Shown: in pieces, positions 36,731 to 46,894 of the stretch
Position numbering within the stretch: the first letter of the stretch is position 1
How the letters are laid out: each line of letters starts with the position of its first letter
Notes under the pieces: generated by a model
What the model saw: the letters and a program-made list of their open reading frames with translations, nothing else
Told to the model about the DNA's origin: nothing
Databases searched by the model: none
Assembly (NCBI GenBank): GCA_947168665.1
Contig: CAMVMX010000003.1
Coordinates: 1 to 64,000 of the forward strand
DNA: 64,000 nucleotides
Source: an uncultured Bacteroidales bacterium
Lineage (GTDB): Bacteria; Bacteroidota; Bacteroidia; Bacteroidales; P3
Direction: 5' to 3'
Translations under genes and position numbers: made by a program

Positions 36731-38917
36731 TTGAAAGAGAAGAGACATAACAAACCCTTGTTCACCAAGATGTTGGTGCTTTATCTGCTGCTGGTGGCGC
36801 TGGCGGGCGGCGGGATGCTGTTCTGCACCCTCAACACGCAGGTGGTGAACGGCGAGATGTGGCGGGCCAAGGCCCACGCCCGTGAGGTAATCTACCGCAC
36901 GGAGGAGGCCCGGCGCGGCACCATTTTCTCGTCGGACGGGAAGGTGCTGGCCACCACAGTGCCGGTGTGCGACCTGTGTCTGGACCTGGGCCGTTGGCCC
37001 AAGCGCAACAGCAAGGGCGAGGAGGTGAAGGACAAAGACGGAAACGTCGTGATGGAGAGCTGCATCACCAAAGAGAAAGAGTGGAAGCAGAATCTCGGCA
37101 AGGTGTGCCGCATACTGCACGACCAGTTTCCCGCCAAGTCGTATGAGTATTACTACAACCGCATTATGCGTGAGTATTCGAGCAGCAAGCCCAGCCGCTG
37201 CCTGTATGTGGAGCGGAGGGTCCCCTATTCGAAGTGGGACGCCATCCGCAAGCTGCCTGGTTGGGGCCGCTGCGTGGTGGAGAAGACGGCGGACGGCGAT
37301 GTGAAAAGTTATGTACGCGCGCATATCTATGGCAATATGGGCGAGAATGTGATTGGCCTGCATTACAAGACGGGCTACACGGGTTTGGAGGGCTATTACG
37401 ACAGTGTGCTGAGAGGGCAGGACGGGCAGTATATATGCCGCCGCCTGACCCGTGGCACATGGATTCCCGTCGAGGATGGAAGTGTGCCCGACGAGGATTC
37501 GACCTTGGTGCGCCACCGTGTGGACGGCAAGAGCATCGTGGCCACGATTGACACACGCTACCAGGATATTGCCGAGAGCGCCCTTCGCAATTCGATGAAC
37601 CAGTATGGCGGGCAGGCCGGATGTGCTATCTTGATGGAGGTGCAGACGGGCTATGTGTTGGCTTGCAGCAGTCTGACGCGCGACTCGTCGGGCCGGCTGA
37701 GCGAGCAGCTGTGGAGCAATGTGGCTTGCAGCGACAGTTATGAGCCGGGGTCGACTTTCAAGACGGTGGTCATGGTGTCGATGCTTAATGACAAGCAGAT
37801 TGCTCTCGACACCGCCAAACGGGTGCAGAGCGGTGGCCGTAAGCGCTACAGCGCCACGAGCGGCGAGATTAATGCCGGTCATGGTTTTACGACCGACACC
37901 GCCAGTCTGCCCGGGGTGTTGGCACAGTCGTCGAATGTGGGCATGTGCGAGCTGGCGTGGGAGTACTACCGCAACCGGCGCGAGGATATGAAGAAAGGCA
38001 TTGAGTCCGTGTTCCATTTTGGCAAGATGAATCCGGATTTGAAAGTGATAGAACCCAACACCAGGATTGTGAATCTGAACTCGGACCGCGACTTCCTGAA
38101 CCTGAGCTACGGCTATTCGGCCACGGTCACCCCACTGCAGCTGATTACGTTCTATAACGCCTTGGCTGGTGGAGGAAAGATGGTGAAGCCGCTCTTTTGC
38201 CGCGAGATTATGGAAGGCGGGCGCACCCACCCGGTGAAGCCTGTGGTGCTCAACGAGCATGTATGCAGCGAGGAGGTAGCCAAGCAGATGCGTGAGATGC
38301 TGGTGGGCGTGGTGAAGAATGGCACGGGCAACAATGTGTATAACGCTGTGTATGGTATAGGCGGCAAAACAGGCACCACCCAGGGCATCAGCGACAAGAG
38401 TATCAAGAACTCGTCGTTTGTGGGCTTCTTCCCGGCCGACAACCCCCGCTACACTTGTCTGGTGTTGGTGGAGCGCACAAGCATTGCCGGCCGTCATGCA
38501 GCGGCACCGGTGTTCAAGAAAATAGCCGACTGTGTGGTTGCTTTTGACGAGGAATTGGGGAGTGTGGACCTGCAGGACTCGGGGCGTGTGATGCGTCCTG
38601 TGCTGACCAAAGGCCGCCGTGGCCCACTTCAGACAGCCCATAACCTGCTGGGGATTCCCTTTGCGCAGCCCGACAGCGCCCGGTTCACTGACTGGACTGT
38701 CTATGACGCGGACCGCGGTGTGTATGCCGACTACGATGTGCCCCAGGGCCGAGTGCCCGACTGCAAAGGCATGACGGTGCGCGACGCGATGGCCCTGCTG
38801 AGGGCGGCGGGGCTGAAAGTGAGGTTTGCCGGGCAGGGCAAGGTGGTAGACCAGTCGCCCAAAGCCCGCACGGCAGTGAGAAAAGGAACAACAGTAACCT
38901 TAGAATTGAAACCATGA
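36731..38917 (+). CDS. ftsI: Penicillin-binding protein (FtsI/PBP3-like) with C-terminal PASTA domain
   Basis: EPGSTFKTVVM active site (SxxK); GGKTGTTQ (KTGT); C-term PDCKGMTVRDAMALLRAAGLKV PASTA. Confidence 0.93.
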   Translation: MKEKRHNKPLFTKMLVLYLLLVALAGGGMLFCTLNTQVVNGEMWRAKAHAREVIYRTEEARRGTIFSSDGKVLATTVPVCDLCLDLGRWPKRNSKGEEVKDKDGNVVMESCITKEKEWKQNLGKVCRILHDQFPAKSYEYYYNRIMREYSSSKPSRCLYVERRVPYSKWDAIRKLPGWGRCVVEKTADGDVKSYVRAHIYGNMGENVIGLHYKTGYTGLEGYYDSVLRGQDGQYICRRLTRGTWIPVEDGSVPDEDSTLVRHRVDGKSIVATIDTRYQDIAESALRNSMNQYGGQAGCAILMEVQTGYVLACSSLTRDSSGRLSEQLWSNVACSDSYEPGSTFKTVVMVSMLNDKQIALDTAKRVQSGGRKRYSATSGEINAGHGFTTDTASLPGVLAQSSNVGMCELAWEYYRNRREDMKKGIESVFHFGKMNPDLKVIEPNTRIVNLNSDRDFLNLSYGYSATVTPLQLITFYNALAGGGKMVKPLFCREIMEGGRTHPVKPVVLNEHVCSEEVAKQMREMLVGVVKNGTGNNVYNAVYGIGGKTGTTQGISDKSIKNSSFVGFFPADNPRYTCLVLVERTSIAGRHAAAPVFKKIADCVVAFDEELGSVDLQDSGRVMRPVLTKGRRGPLQTAHNLLGIPFAQPDSARFTDWTVYDADRGVYADYDVPQGRVPDCKGMTVRDAMALLRAAGLKVRFAGQGKVVDQSPKARTAVRKGTTVTLELKP

Positions 38918-40359
38918 AACTGAAGAAACTGATAGAAGGTGTGGCGCCGCTCTGTCCGGTCGACGCCGACCCCGAGATAATGGACATCTGCTTCGACTCG
39001 CGAAAGGTGGGGCAGGGGAGTCTCTTTGTGGCGCAGGTGGGAACCCGCGTCGACGGGCACGAATACATCGAAACCGCCATCAAACAGGGGGCGGTGGCTG
39101 TGGTGTGCCAGCGTATGCCGGAGTGCGCCCACGGCGGCGTGGCGATAGTGCTGGTGGAAAACAGCGACCGCGCACTGGGAATCATGGCCGACAACTTCTA
39201 TGGACACCCGTCGCAACGGCTGAAACTGGTCGGCATTACGGGTACCAATGGAAAAACTACTACGGTGACACTGCTCCACCGGCTGTTCCGCCGCCACGGA
39301 TGCCATGCGGGGCTGCTGTCAACGATAGTCAACAAGATTGACGACGAGGAGGTCCCCTCCACCCACACAACCCCCGACGCACTGGAGCTGAACGCCCTGC
39401 TGCACCGCATGGTGGAGGCCGGATGCGAGTATGCATTCATGGAGGTGAGCAGCCACAGTATCGTGCAGAACCGCATAGCGGGGCTGACTTTCGCGGGCGG
39501 GATATTCAGCAACCTGACCCACGACCATCTTGATTTCCACAAGACGATGGCCAATTACATCGCCGCCAAGAAGGCTTTCTTTGACGGGCTGCCCGCCACG
39601 GCATTCGCCCTGGTGAACATCGACGACCGCAACGGGCGCGTCATGGTGCAGAACACCCGCGCGGCGGTGCGCACCTACAGTCTGCAGCGCATGGCCGACT
39701 TCCGCTGCAAGGTGGTCGAAGACACACTGGGCGGACTGCTGCTGGAGCTGAATGGCCGCGAGGTGTGGACCCGGCTGGTGGGGCGTTTCAATGCCTATAA
39801 CCTTACTGCCATCTACGGCGCGGCTGTGTTGCTGGGCGTGGAGGAGAGCGAAGCGCTGCGGCTGCTGAGTACGCTGGAGGCGGCCGAGGGCCGGTTTGAG
39901 CGTGTGAGCGGGCGCGGCATCACTGCCATCGTGGACTATGCCCATACCCCCGACGCGTTGGAGAATGTGATTGCGGCTATCAACGACATACGCACCAAAG
40001 GACAGTCGCTGCTGACGGTGGTGGGCTGCGGTGGCGACCGCGACACATCCAAACGTCCCGAAATGGCCAAGATAGCCTGCACGATGAGCGACCGGCTGGT
40101 GCTGACTTCGGACAACCCCCGCACCGAGAACCCGGAGCGCATCCTCGACGACATGGAGGCGGGGCTGACGGCCGAAGAGCGGAGCCAGGTGGTGCGCATC
40201 ACCGACCGCCGCCAGGCCATCAAGACCGCCGTCATGATGGCCCGCGAGGGCGACATAGTGCTCGTGGCCGGAAAAGGGCATGAGAAGTATCAGGACATCA
40301 ACGGGGTGAAGCACCATTTCGACGACCGGGAGGAGCTGGAAAGCCTTTTGAATGAATAG
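38914..40359 (+). CDS. murE: UDP-MurNAc-tripeptide synthetase
   Basis: GITGTNGKTTTV; THTTPDALELN; DNPRTENPE (DNPR motif, typical of meso-DAP-adding enzymes). Confidence 0.96.
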   Translation: MKLKKLIEGVAPLCPVDADPEIMDICFDSRKVGQGSLFVAQVGTRVDGHEYIETAIKQGAVAVVCQRMPECAHGGVAIVLVENSDRALGIMADNFYGHPSQRLKLVGITGTNGKTTTVTLLHRLFRRHGCHAGLLSTIVNKIDDEEVPSTHTTPDALELNALLHRMVEAGCEYAFMEVSSHSIVQNRIAGLTFAGGIFSNLTHDHLDFHKTMANYIAAKKAFFDGLPATAFALVNIDDRNGRVMVQNTRAAVRTYSLQRMADFRCKVVEDTLGGLLLELNGREVWTRLVGRFNAYNLTAIYGAAVLLGVEESEALRLLSTLEAAEGRFERVSGRGITAIVDYAHTPDALENVIAAINDIRTKGQSLLTVVGCGGDRDTSKRPEMAKIACTMSDRLVLTSDNPRTENPERILDDMEAGLTAEERSQVVRITDRRQAIKTAVMMAREGDIVLVAGKGHEKYQDINGVKHHFDDREELESLLNE

Positions 40360-40459
40360 TACACGGCTCGTAGACACGATTACTTCACTACGGAGGAAAC
40401 AATGAAGAAAATAAACAGAATACAAACAGAAAATAAACAGAGATAATAGAGAACAGAAT

Positions 40460-41632
40460 ATGCTATACTACCTTTTTGATTGGTTGGACAGGGCTTTTGA
40501 CATTCCGGGCGCGGGGGTGTTCCAGTACATCTCGTTCCGGGCTTCGATGGCGGCGATTCTCTCGCTGCTCATCATGCTGTTTTGCGGCAAGCCCTTCATC
40601 CGCTATATCCGCCGCAAGTCGATTGGCGAAACGGTGCGCAACTTGGGCCTGGAGGGCCAGAAGGAGAAGGAGGGTACGCCCACCATGGGCGGCCTGCTCA
40701 TCCTGGCTGCCATCGTGCTGCCCACCCTGCTGCTGGCCAAGCTGGACAATGTGTATGTCATCACGATGCTGGTCACGACGCTGTGGCTGGGGCTGATAGG
40801 TTTTATCGACGATTATATCAAGGTGTTCAAGAAGGACAAGGCCGGTATGCCAGGCAAGTTCAAGGTGTTCGGGCAGGTGATGCTGGGCCTGGGAGTGGGG
40901 CTGCTGCTGTCGTTCCACCCCGACATTGCCTCCACCAAGACGACCATCCCTTTTGTGAAAGGGAATGAATTTGACTATGCGTGGCTGATTAGTTGGATGG
41001 GCGACTGGACCCAGAACTGGGTGTGGGTGGTGTATGTGCTTGTAGCCATCTTTGTGGTCACGGCGGTTTCCAATGCGGCCAACCTCACCGACGGCATCGA
41101 CGGGCTTGCCACCAGCACCGCCTCCATCATCGGCGGCGCGCTGGCCATTCTGGCATGGCTGTCGGGCAACATCATCATGTCCAACTACCTGAATATCGTC
41201 TATCTTCCGGATATTGGCGAATTGACGGTCTTCATCACCGCTTTTGTGGGGGCTGGCCTGGGTTTCCTGTGGTTCAACACTTATCCCGCCGAGATATTCA
41301 TGGGCGACACGGGGTCGCTGGCTCTGGGCGGCATCATTGCCGTCTTTGCGCTGCTCATCAGGAAGGAGTTGTTGCTGCCTATCCTCTGTGGCATCTATGT
41401 GGTGGAGGACATGTCGGTCATTATCCAGACATGGGGCTGCAAGCTTTACCGCCGCCGCAACCATTTGCCGCCCAACAGGGCTGTGCCTGTCGAGAAAAGG
41501 CCGTTCCTTATGACTCCCATCCACCATCACTACCAGAAGCAGGGACTGCCTGAGCCGAAGATAGTCCAGCGGTTTGTCATTATCGGCATCCTGCTGGCCA
41601 TTGTGAGCATCGTAACCCTCAAACTGCGATAA
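40460..41632 (+). CDS. mraY: Phospho-MurNAc-pentapeptide transferase
   Basis: KEGTPTMGGLLIL; NLTDGIDGLA; MTPIHHHYQKQGLPE. Confidence 0.97.
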   Translation: MLYYLFDWLDRAFDIPGAGVFQYISFRASMAAILSLLIMLFCGKPFIRYIRRKSIGETVRNLGLEGQKEKEGTPTMGGLLILAAIVLPTLLLAKLDNVYVITMLVTTLWLGLIGFIDDYIKVFKKDKAGMPGKFKVFGQVMLGLGVGLLLSFHPDIASTKTTIPFVKGNEFDYAWLISWMGDWTQNWVWVVYVLVAIFVVTAVSNAANLTDGIDGLATSTASIIGGALAILAWLSGNIIMSNYLNIVYLPDIGELTVFITAFVGAGLGFLWFNTYPAEIFMGDTGSLALGGIIAVFALLIRKELLLPILCGIYVVEDMSVIIQTWGCKLYRRRNHLPPNRAVPVEKRPFLMTPIHHHYQKQGLPEPKIVQRFVIIGILLAIVSIVTLKLR

Positions 41633-41729
41633 ACAATGAGCGATTGAGTCAGTCTGTTTGCCCGCGCAAGCCACTTCCGAACCGACACGCTCAAAACTAA
41701 CAGATTAATGAATTAATGCAATCAAGATA

Positions 41730-42269
41730 ATGAGTATAGAACAACTTGCCACCCAGGGACGAGACCGTTTGCACGGCGGACTTGCATCGGTCGATACGGC
41801 ACTGTTGCGCCACATGCGCGACAAGGCGCTGCGCAGCTGTTTCCGCCGCTTGGAGGAAACTTCCCACCGAATGGAGCATGTGGCCACTATCCACCACAAA
41901 GAGTATATCAACGATGCTGCGGCCCGCAGTGTCAACGCCACCCTCTACACCCTTCAGCGCATTGCCGGGCCGGTGGTGTGGATAGCCTTTGGTGGCGATG
42001 CGGCGGCCGATTACAGTGTCCTGCAGCCGGTGGCTCTCCGCAAGGTGGGCAAACTGATATGCGTCGGGGACGACTGCCACGCCCTCCACAGGGCTTTTGG
42101 GACGCTGTTGCCTGATGTGGTCGATGTGCCCGACATTGCCACCGCCGTGGCTGTTGCCTCCCGCTGTGTGGCCGATGATGTGCGAGTCATCCTCTCGCCC
42201 GCTACGGCGGTGGGCGAGCCGACCGAGATTGTAGCACGCCAGTATATCCACCAAGTCAACGAATTGTAG
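41730..42269 (+). CDS. Stand-alone MurD C-terminal-domain-like protein (no ATPase domain)
   Basis: Lies between mraY and ftsW; HRMEHVATIHHKEYINDAAARSVNATLYTLQRIAGPVVWIAFGGDAAADYSVLQP aligns by eye to MurD HRLExVxxxxGVxYINDSKATNVxATxxAL...VWIxGGxDKGxDYSxLxP. Confidence 0.8.
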   Translation: MSIEQLATQGRDRLHGGLASVDTALLRHMRDKALRSCFRRLEETSHRMEHVATIHHKEYINDAAARSVNATLYTLQRIAGPVVWIAFGGDAAADYSVLQPVALRKVGKLICVGDDCHALHRAFGTLLPDVVDVPDIATAVAVASRCVADDVRVILSPATAVGEPTEIVARQYIHQVNEL

Positions 42270-42320
42270 TATTGCACCTGTCCCAATAGTCAGCAACCAA
42301 CAAACACCAGCAAAAGAACC

Positions 42321-43526
42321 ATGCGACGCAAACTGAACATACTGGCAGGCGACAAGGCACTCTGGGTCATCTTCTTCTTGCTCACCGGGGTGTCGCTGGT
42401 GGCAGTCTACAGCACCATCGGCCTTTCGGCCATCGCCGACCTCAACTCCACACCCGGACGCATCTTCGTCCGGCATTTGGGGTTTGTTGTTGCCACCTAT
42501 ATCGCCGTCGTACTTATATCCCATATCAACTACCGCCGTTTCGCGCCCCTTTCCAAGTGGGTGCTCTATCTGGCTTTGGCGGCGCTGGTGGTGGTCTTTA
42601 TTATGGGTACCGAGCGTTGGTTGGTCATCCCTCATGTGGCCCGGTTCGAGCCCTCGGAGATTGCCAAGGTTGCACTGGTTGTCTTTATGGCACGTTGCAT
42701 TGCCCTCAATCAGGATCCCCTTGACGACCGCCGGACAATGCTCAAACTTCTCTTGCCCGCGTTCATTACCTGCATTCTTGTCACCCCCGCCAACCTTTCC
42801 ACCGGCATACTTATCTTCGCGGCCAGCTACCTGCTGCTTTTTTTCGGGGGGATAGACAGCCGCCTGTGGTGGAAGTACCTGCTGTGGGCACTGTTGGTGA
42901 TTGGAGCCACCTTTGTGGTTTTCTATTTGGTGGGGAGCCAGATTGAAGCGGGCCGTATACCCACATGGGCCCACCGGCTTCAGTCGTGGATACATCCCAA
43001 CCCGGACGAGCTTACGCAGGAAAACATGGCCCGTATGGCCGTGGCCAGGGGTGGTTTTCTGGGCTCTGGCATAGGCACTACTATCCATGGCCGCCTCATG
43101 ACACAGGCCCACAACGACTTCATCTTTGCCATCATTATCGAGGAGGCGGGGTTACTGGCCGCCATTGGCATCTTTGCCCTCTATGCCTGGTTCTATTTCC
43201 GCTGCATCCGCATCGCCACCGCCTGTCCGGGGCTTTTTGGCAGTCTCTGTGTGGCCGGTATCGGCACTCTTATCTTCCTGCAGGCCGTGGTCAACATGAG
43301 CGTGGCTGTGGGCTTGCTGCCCGTCACGGGGCAGACACTGCCCTTCATCAGCTATGGCGGCTCGGCCTACCTCTTTTTGGGGTGCGGCCTTGGCGTGATT
43401 CAGGCAGTGGCTTTTGACAACAAGAAACAGGCCCGCCAGGCTAAGAACCTCAGCATCACAAATCCAAATAACTCCGATGCCGACCCCCTCGCGGAGCCGA
43501 CATCCCCAAACACCCAGCAATCATGA
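42321..43526 (+). CDS. ftsW: Cell division protein FtsW (SEDS family)
   Basis: FEPSEIAK; AHNDFIFAIIIEEAG; GQTLPFISYGGSA. Confidence 0.95.
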   Translation: MRRKLNILAGDKALWVIFFLLTGVSLVAVYSTIGLSAIADLNSTPGRIFVRHLGFVVATYIAVVLISHINYRRFAPLSKWVLYLALAALVVVFIMGTERWLVIPHVARFEPSEIAKVALVVFMARCIALNQDPLDDRRTMLKLLLPAFITCILVTPANLSTGILIFAASYLLLFFGGIDSRLWWKYLLWALLVIGATFVVFYLVGSQIEAGRIPTWAHRLQSWIHPNPDELTQENMARMAVARGGFLGSGIGTTIHGRLMTQAHNDFIFAIIIEEAGLLAAIGIFALYAWFYFRCIRIATACPGLFGSLCVAGIGTLIFLQAVVNMSVAVGLLPVTGQTLPFISYGGSAYLFLGCGLGVIQAVAFDNKKQARQAKNLSITNPNNSDADPLAEPTSPNTQQS

Positions 43527-44656
43527 AAGCAATCATAAGCGGAGGGGGAACCGGCGGACATATATTCCCCGCACTTGCAATAGCCAATGCCCTCAAGCGT
43601 CGCCATCCCGATGCCGACATCCTTTTTGTGGGAGCCGACGGAAGGATGGAGATGGAGAAAGTGCCCGCAGCAGGCTACCCCATCAAAGGACTACCCATTG
43701 CCGGGCTGCAGCGCCAGCTCACCCTGTCCAATATTGTCAAGAACCTGCAGTTGCCCTTCAAGGTGCTGCGCAGCCGCAGCATGGTGCGCGGCATTCTGCG
43801 CCGTTTCCAGCCTGATATTGTTGTCGGTGTCGGGGGCTTTGCCAGCGAGCCAACACTCAGCATGGCCCAGCGTATGGGCTACCCCACACTTTTGCAGGAG
43901 CAGAACTCCTATGCCGGACTCACCAACAAGACTCTCGCGCGGGGTGCTGACTGCATCTGTGTGGCCTACGAGGGCATGGAGCGTTTCTTCCCGGCCGACA
44001 AGTTGGTCCTTACCGGCAATCCTGTCCGTGCTGACATTGAGCAGATGGCTGCTACACGGCAGGAGGGTTGTTCGTTCTTCCAGCTTGACCCTTCGCAGCC
44101 GGTTATCCTCAGCGTCGGGGGCAGCCTTGGGGCTCGCAGCATCAACCGCATGATTCTGGACAACCTCCAGTTTCTGGCCCAGCACAAAGTGCAGGTCATC
44201 TTCCAGACAGGCCGCTCCATGTATCACGAAGCCCAGCAGACTGTCGAGCGGCAAGGTGTAGGGCAGTGGGTCAAGGTGCATGAATTCATCAGCCGCATGG
44301 ATTTGGCATACGCAGCGGCCCAAGTTGTCATATCCCGTGCCGGGGCAATCGCCATCTCCGAGTTGTGCCTTGTGGGCAAACCCGTCCTGCTGGTTCCGTC
44401 GCCCAATGTGGCCGAAGACCACCAGACCAAAAACGCTATGGCCCTGGCCGAGAAGGGAGCCGCCATCATGGTGCCCGACAGCCAGTGCCACGGCCAGGGA
44501 CTGCCGCAGGCCCTCGCATTGCTGGGCGATGCCGACCGCTGCCAGCGTATGGCCGAAGCCATCCGCCAGTTGGCAGCTCCCGCCGCCGCCGACCGCATTG
44601 TCGACCAAATTGAAGCATTGGTTGCCCGTCGCAACGCAAATACTAACATTAAATAA
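43523..44656 (+). CDS. murG: UDP-GlcNAc--undecaprenyl-PP-MurNAc-pentapeptide transferase
   Basis: ISGGGTGGHIFPALAIA; VGVGGFASEP; LQEQNSYAGLTNK. Confidence 0.97.
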   Translation: MKAIISGGGTGGHIFPALAIANALKRRHPDADILFVGADGRMEMEKVPAAGYPIKGLPIAGLQRQLTLSNIVKNLQLPFKVLRSRSMVRGILRRFQPDIVVGVGGFASEPTLSMAQRMGYPTLLQEQNSYAGLTNKTLARGADCICVAYEGMERFFPADKLVLTGNPVRADIEQMAATRQEGCSFFQLDPSQPVILSVGGSLGARSINRMILDNLQFLAQHKVQVIFQTGRSMYHEAQQTVERQGVGQWVKVHEFISRMDLAYAAAQVVISRAGAIAISELCLVGKPVLLVPSPNVAEDHQTKNAMALAEKGAAIMVPDSQCHGQGLPQALALLGDADRCQRMAEAIRQLAAPAAADRIVDQIEALVARRNANTNIK

Positions 44657-44666
44657 TTGAACTACT

Positions 44667-46064
44667 ATGGACTACTATTTTCTCGGCATAGGAGGCATCG
44701 GCATGAGTGCCATAGCCCGCTACCTTCACCAGCGGGGCGACCGCGTCAGCGGCTACGACCGCACGCCATCGCCCCTCACCCGCCAGTTGGAGCAGGAGGG
44801 TATACCCGTGCATTATGTCGACGACCCCTCGCTCATCCCTTCGCATCTTGACCTTGTTGTCTATACCCCAGCCGTCCCTACCGACACTGCCGAATATCAG
44901 CACCTCCTCGCGCAAGGTGTCCCCATCAAGAAGCGCTCGCAGGTGCTGGGCGAACTGACGCGGGGCCGCCGCTGTATCGCCGTGGCCGGGACGCATGGCA
45001 AAACATCCACCTCCAGCATGATAGCCCATCTGCTCAGCCAGACTGAGTTGGGTTGCAGTGCTTTTCTTGGCGGTATCGCCAAGAACTTTAATTCCAACGT
45101 CGTTGTCAACAACGACAGCCAATATGTGGTTGTCGAAGCCGACGAGTACGACCGCTCATTCCTCCAGTTGCATCCTTATTGCGCTGTCGTCACTGCCACC
45201 GATGACGACCATCTCGACATCTACGGCACCCACGACAACCTCCTTCAGGCCTTCCACCAGTTCGCCGTACAGGTCGACCCCGAAGGCACCCTCATCCTCA
45301 AACAGGGCCTCACCCTCCAGCCCCACCACGACCACGGACAAGAAGAAGAGCATGAGCACCATCACTCCCATGTCGAGGGAGTGTCCGCACACATCCTTAA
45401 TTATACCGCCCACGGCATCGAAGCCGACTACTACCCTTGGAACGTGCGGCACTACAATGGCAACATCTTCTTCGACCTCCGCACCCCTAAAGGAGTTTTC
45501 TACGACATTGAGCTGCCCAATACCGCCCTCTACAATGTCGAGAATGCCGTGGCCGCCGCTGCCGTGGTTCTTACGCTCGGGCTCAACGAATACCAACTCC
45601 GCCACGGTTTCAAGACCTATGCTGGAGTGAGTCGGCGGTTTGACTACCGCATCAAAACGCCCGATCTTATCTACCTCGACGACTACGCCCACCACCCGCA
45701 GGAGATAGCTGCCTGTCTTGAAAGCATCCGCTACCTCTATCCCGGCAAGCGTGTCGTAGGCATCTTCCAACCCCACCTCTACACCCGCACACGCGATTTC
45801 GCCGACCAGTTTGCCCAGGTGCTTTCCACCCTCGACGAACTCATCATGCTTCCCATCTATCCTGCCCGCGAGAAACCCATCCTGGGTGTCACCTCCTCCA
45901 TGGTTCTGCGCAAGATCGATAGTCTCTCCAAGTATCTCTGCACCCCCGACCAAGCACTCGAATTGGTCCCTGCGCTGTGTCCCGACATCGTTGTCACCAT
46001 GGGTGCAGGCGACATTGACCGACTTGTGCCCCGTCTGGAAGAAACCCTTCGAAGCAACCTTTGA
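44667..46064 (+). CDS. murC: UDP-MurNAc--L-alanine ligase
   Basis: YYFLGIGGIGMSAIARYL; VAGTHGKTSTSSM; DDYAHHPQEIAACL. Confidence 0.96.
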   Translation: MDYYFLGIGGIGMSAIARYLHQRGDRVSGYDRTPSPLTRQLEQEGIPVHYVDDPSLIPSHLDLVVYTPAVPTDTAEYQHLLAQGVPIKKRSQVLGELTRGRRCIAVAGTHGKTSTSSMIAHLLSQTELGCSAFLGGIAKNFNSNVVVNNDSQYVVVEADEYDRSFLQLHPYCAVVTATDDDHLDIYGTHDNLLQAFHQFAVQVDPEGTLILKQGLTLQPHHDHGQEEEHEHHHSHVEGVSAHILNYTAHGIEADYYPWNVRHYNGNIFFDLRTPKGVFYDIELPNTALYNVENAVAAAAVVLTLGLNEYQLRHGFKTYAGVSRRFDYRIKTPDLIYLDDYAHHPQEIAACLESIRYLYPGKRVVGIFQPHLYTRTRDFADQFAQVLSTLDELIMLPIYPAREKPILGVTSSMVLRKIDSLSKYLCTPDQALELVPALCPDIVVTMGAGDIDRLVPRLEETLRSNL

Positions 46065-46078
46065 CCCCACTCCGCCAC

Positions 46079-46831
46079 ATGAAGAAGAGAATCAAAATAG
46101 CACCCCTTTGCATCCTGCTGTTACTGGCAGCGCTCATCGTGGCCGCCAACCTGTGGCGTGGCGGCTCGCAGGTTCAGGGCATCCGGGTCGACATTGACTA
46201 TTGTGGTGCCGACACCCTCGTCAAACCCCAGCAAGTGTCCGACCTGTTGATGCAACGCCTGCCCGATGTCACCAGCCAGCGCCTCCGCGATGTTGACCTT
46301 GGGCAAGTGGCAGCCGTTGCCGTCACCTCGCCATGGCTGTGCCGCTGCGAAGCCAGTACCACCATCGGGGGAGCAGTTGTTGTCCACGGTGTGCAGCACC
46401 GTCCCATCGTGCGGATATGCGCGCGTGGCGAAGAGTACTATCTTGACGACAAGGGCTATCGGGTGCCGCTCAGTCCTCTCGGTTCTGCCGACCTCATCGT
46501 GGCCAGTGGCAACATCCCGCCCCGGGGCAAAGGGCTCAAGCAGGTGTGGGACCTCGCATCCTATCTCGACGGCCACCCCCGGCTGGCAACCCTCTTCGAC
46601 CAAATCTACCGCGATTCCCGTGGCGACCTCTTCCTCACCCCCAAGCTGGGCAACCACATAGTCCAAATAGGTTCGCCGGACAACTTGGATTCCAAGTTCA
46701 TCAACCTCCTTGCCTTCTACACCCGTGCCCTGCCCCAAGCCGGATGGGAGACATACAACCAAATCAGTGTCAAATACCAAGGGCAAGTGGTTGCCACACG
46801 CAAACAACCCAGAAAAGAAATCAAACAATAA
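46079..46831 (+). CDS. ftsQ: FtsQ-like division protein
   Basis: N-terminal TM, position between murC and ftsA; Bacteroidetes FtsQ-like LGNHIVQIGSPDNLDSKFINLLAFY. Confidence 0.8.
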   Translation: MKKRIKIAPLCILLLLAALIVAANLWRGGSQVQGIRVDIDYCGADTLVKPQQVSDLLMQRLPDVTSQRLRDVDLGQVAAVAVTSPWLCRCEASTTIGGAVVVHGVQHRPIVRICARGEEYYLDDKGYRVPLSPLGSADLIVASGNIPPRGKGLKQVWDLASYLDGHPRLATLFDQIYRDSRGDLFLTPKLGNHIVQIGSPDNLDSKFINLLAFYTRALPQAGWETYNQISVKYQGQVVATRKQPRKEIKQ

Positions 46832-46894
46832 TATTCACCAGCTCAGGTGCCTGTCCCTCACAAGGCCAGTCACCCCATTAAAATATACGCAATT

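Noticed and set aside
36563-38641. 692-aa minus-strand ORF antisense to ftsI
   Set aside because: Shadow of a clear PBP gene inside the dcw operon; no recognisable domain.
41633-41729. Remnant of the missing murD 5' domains upstream of the MurD-C ORF
   Set aside because: Only ~100 bp with several stops and no recognisable Mur ligase motif.
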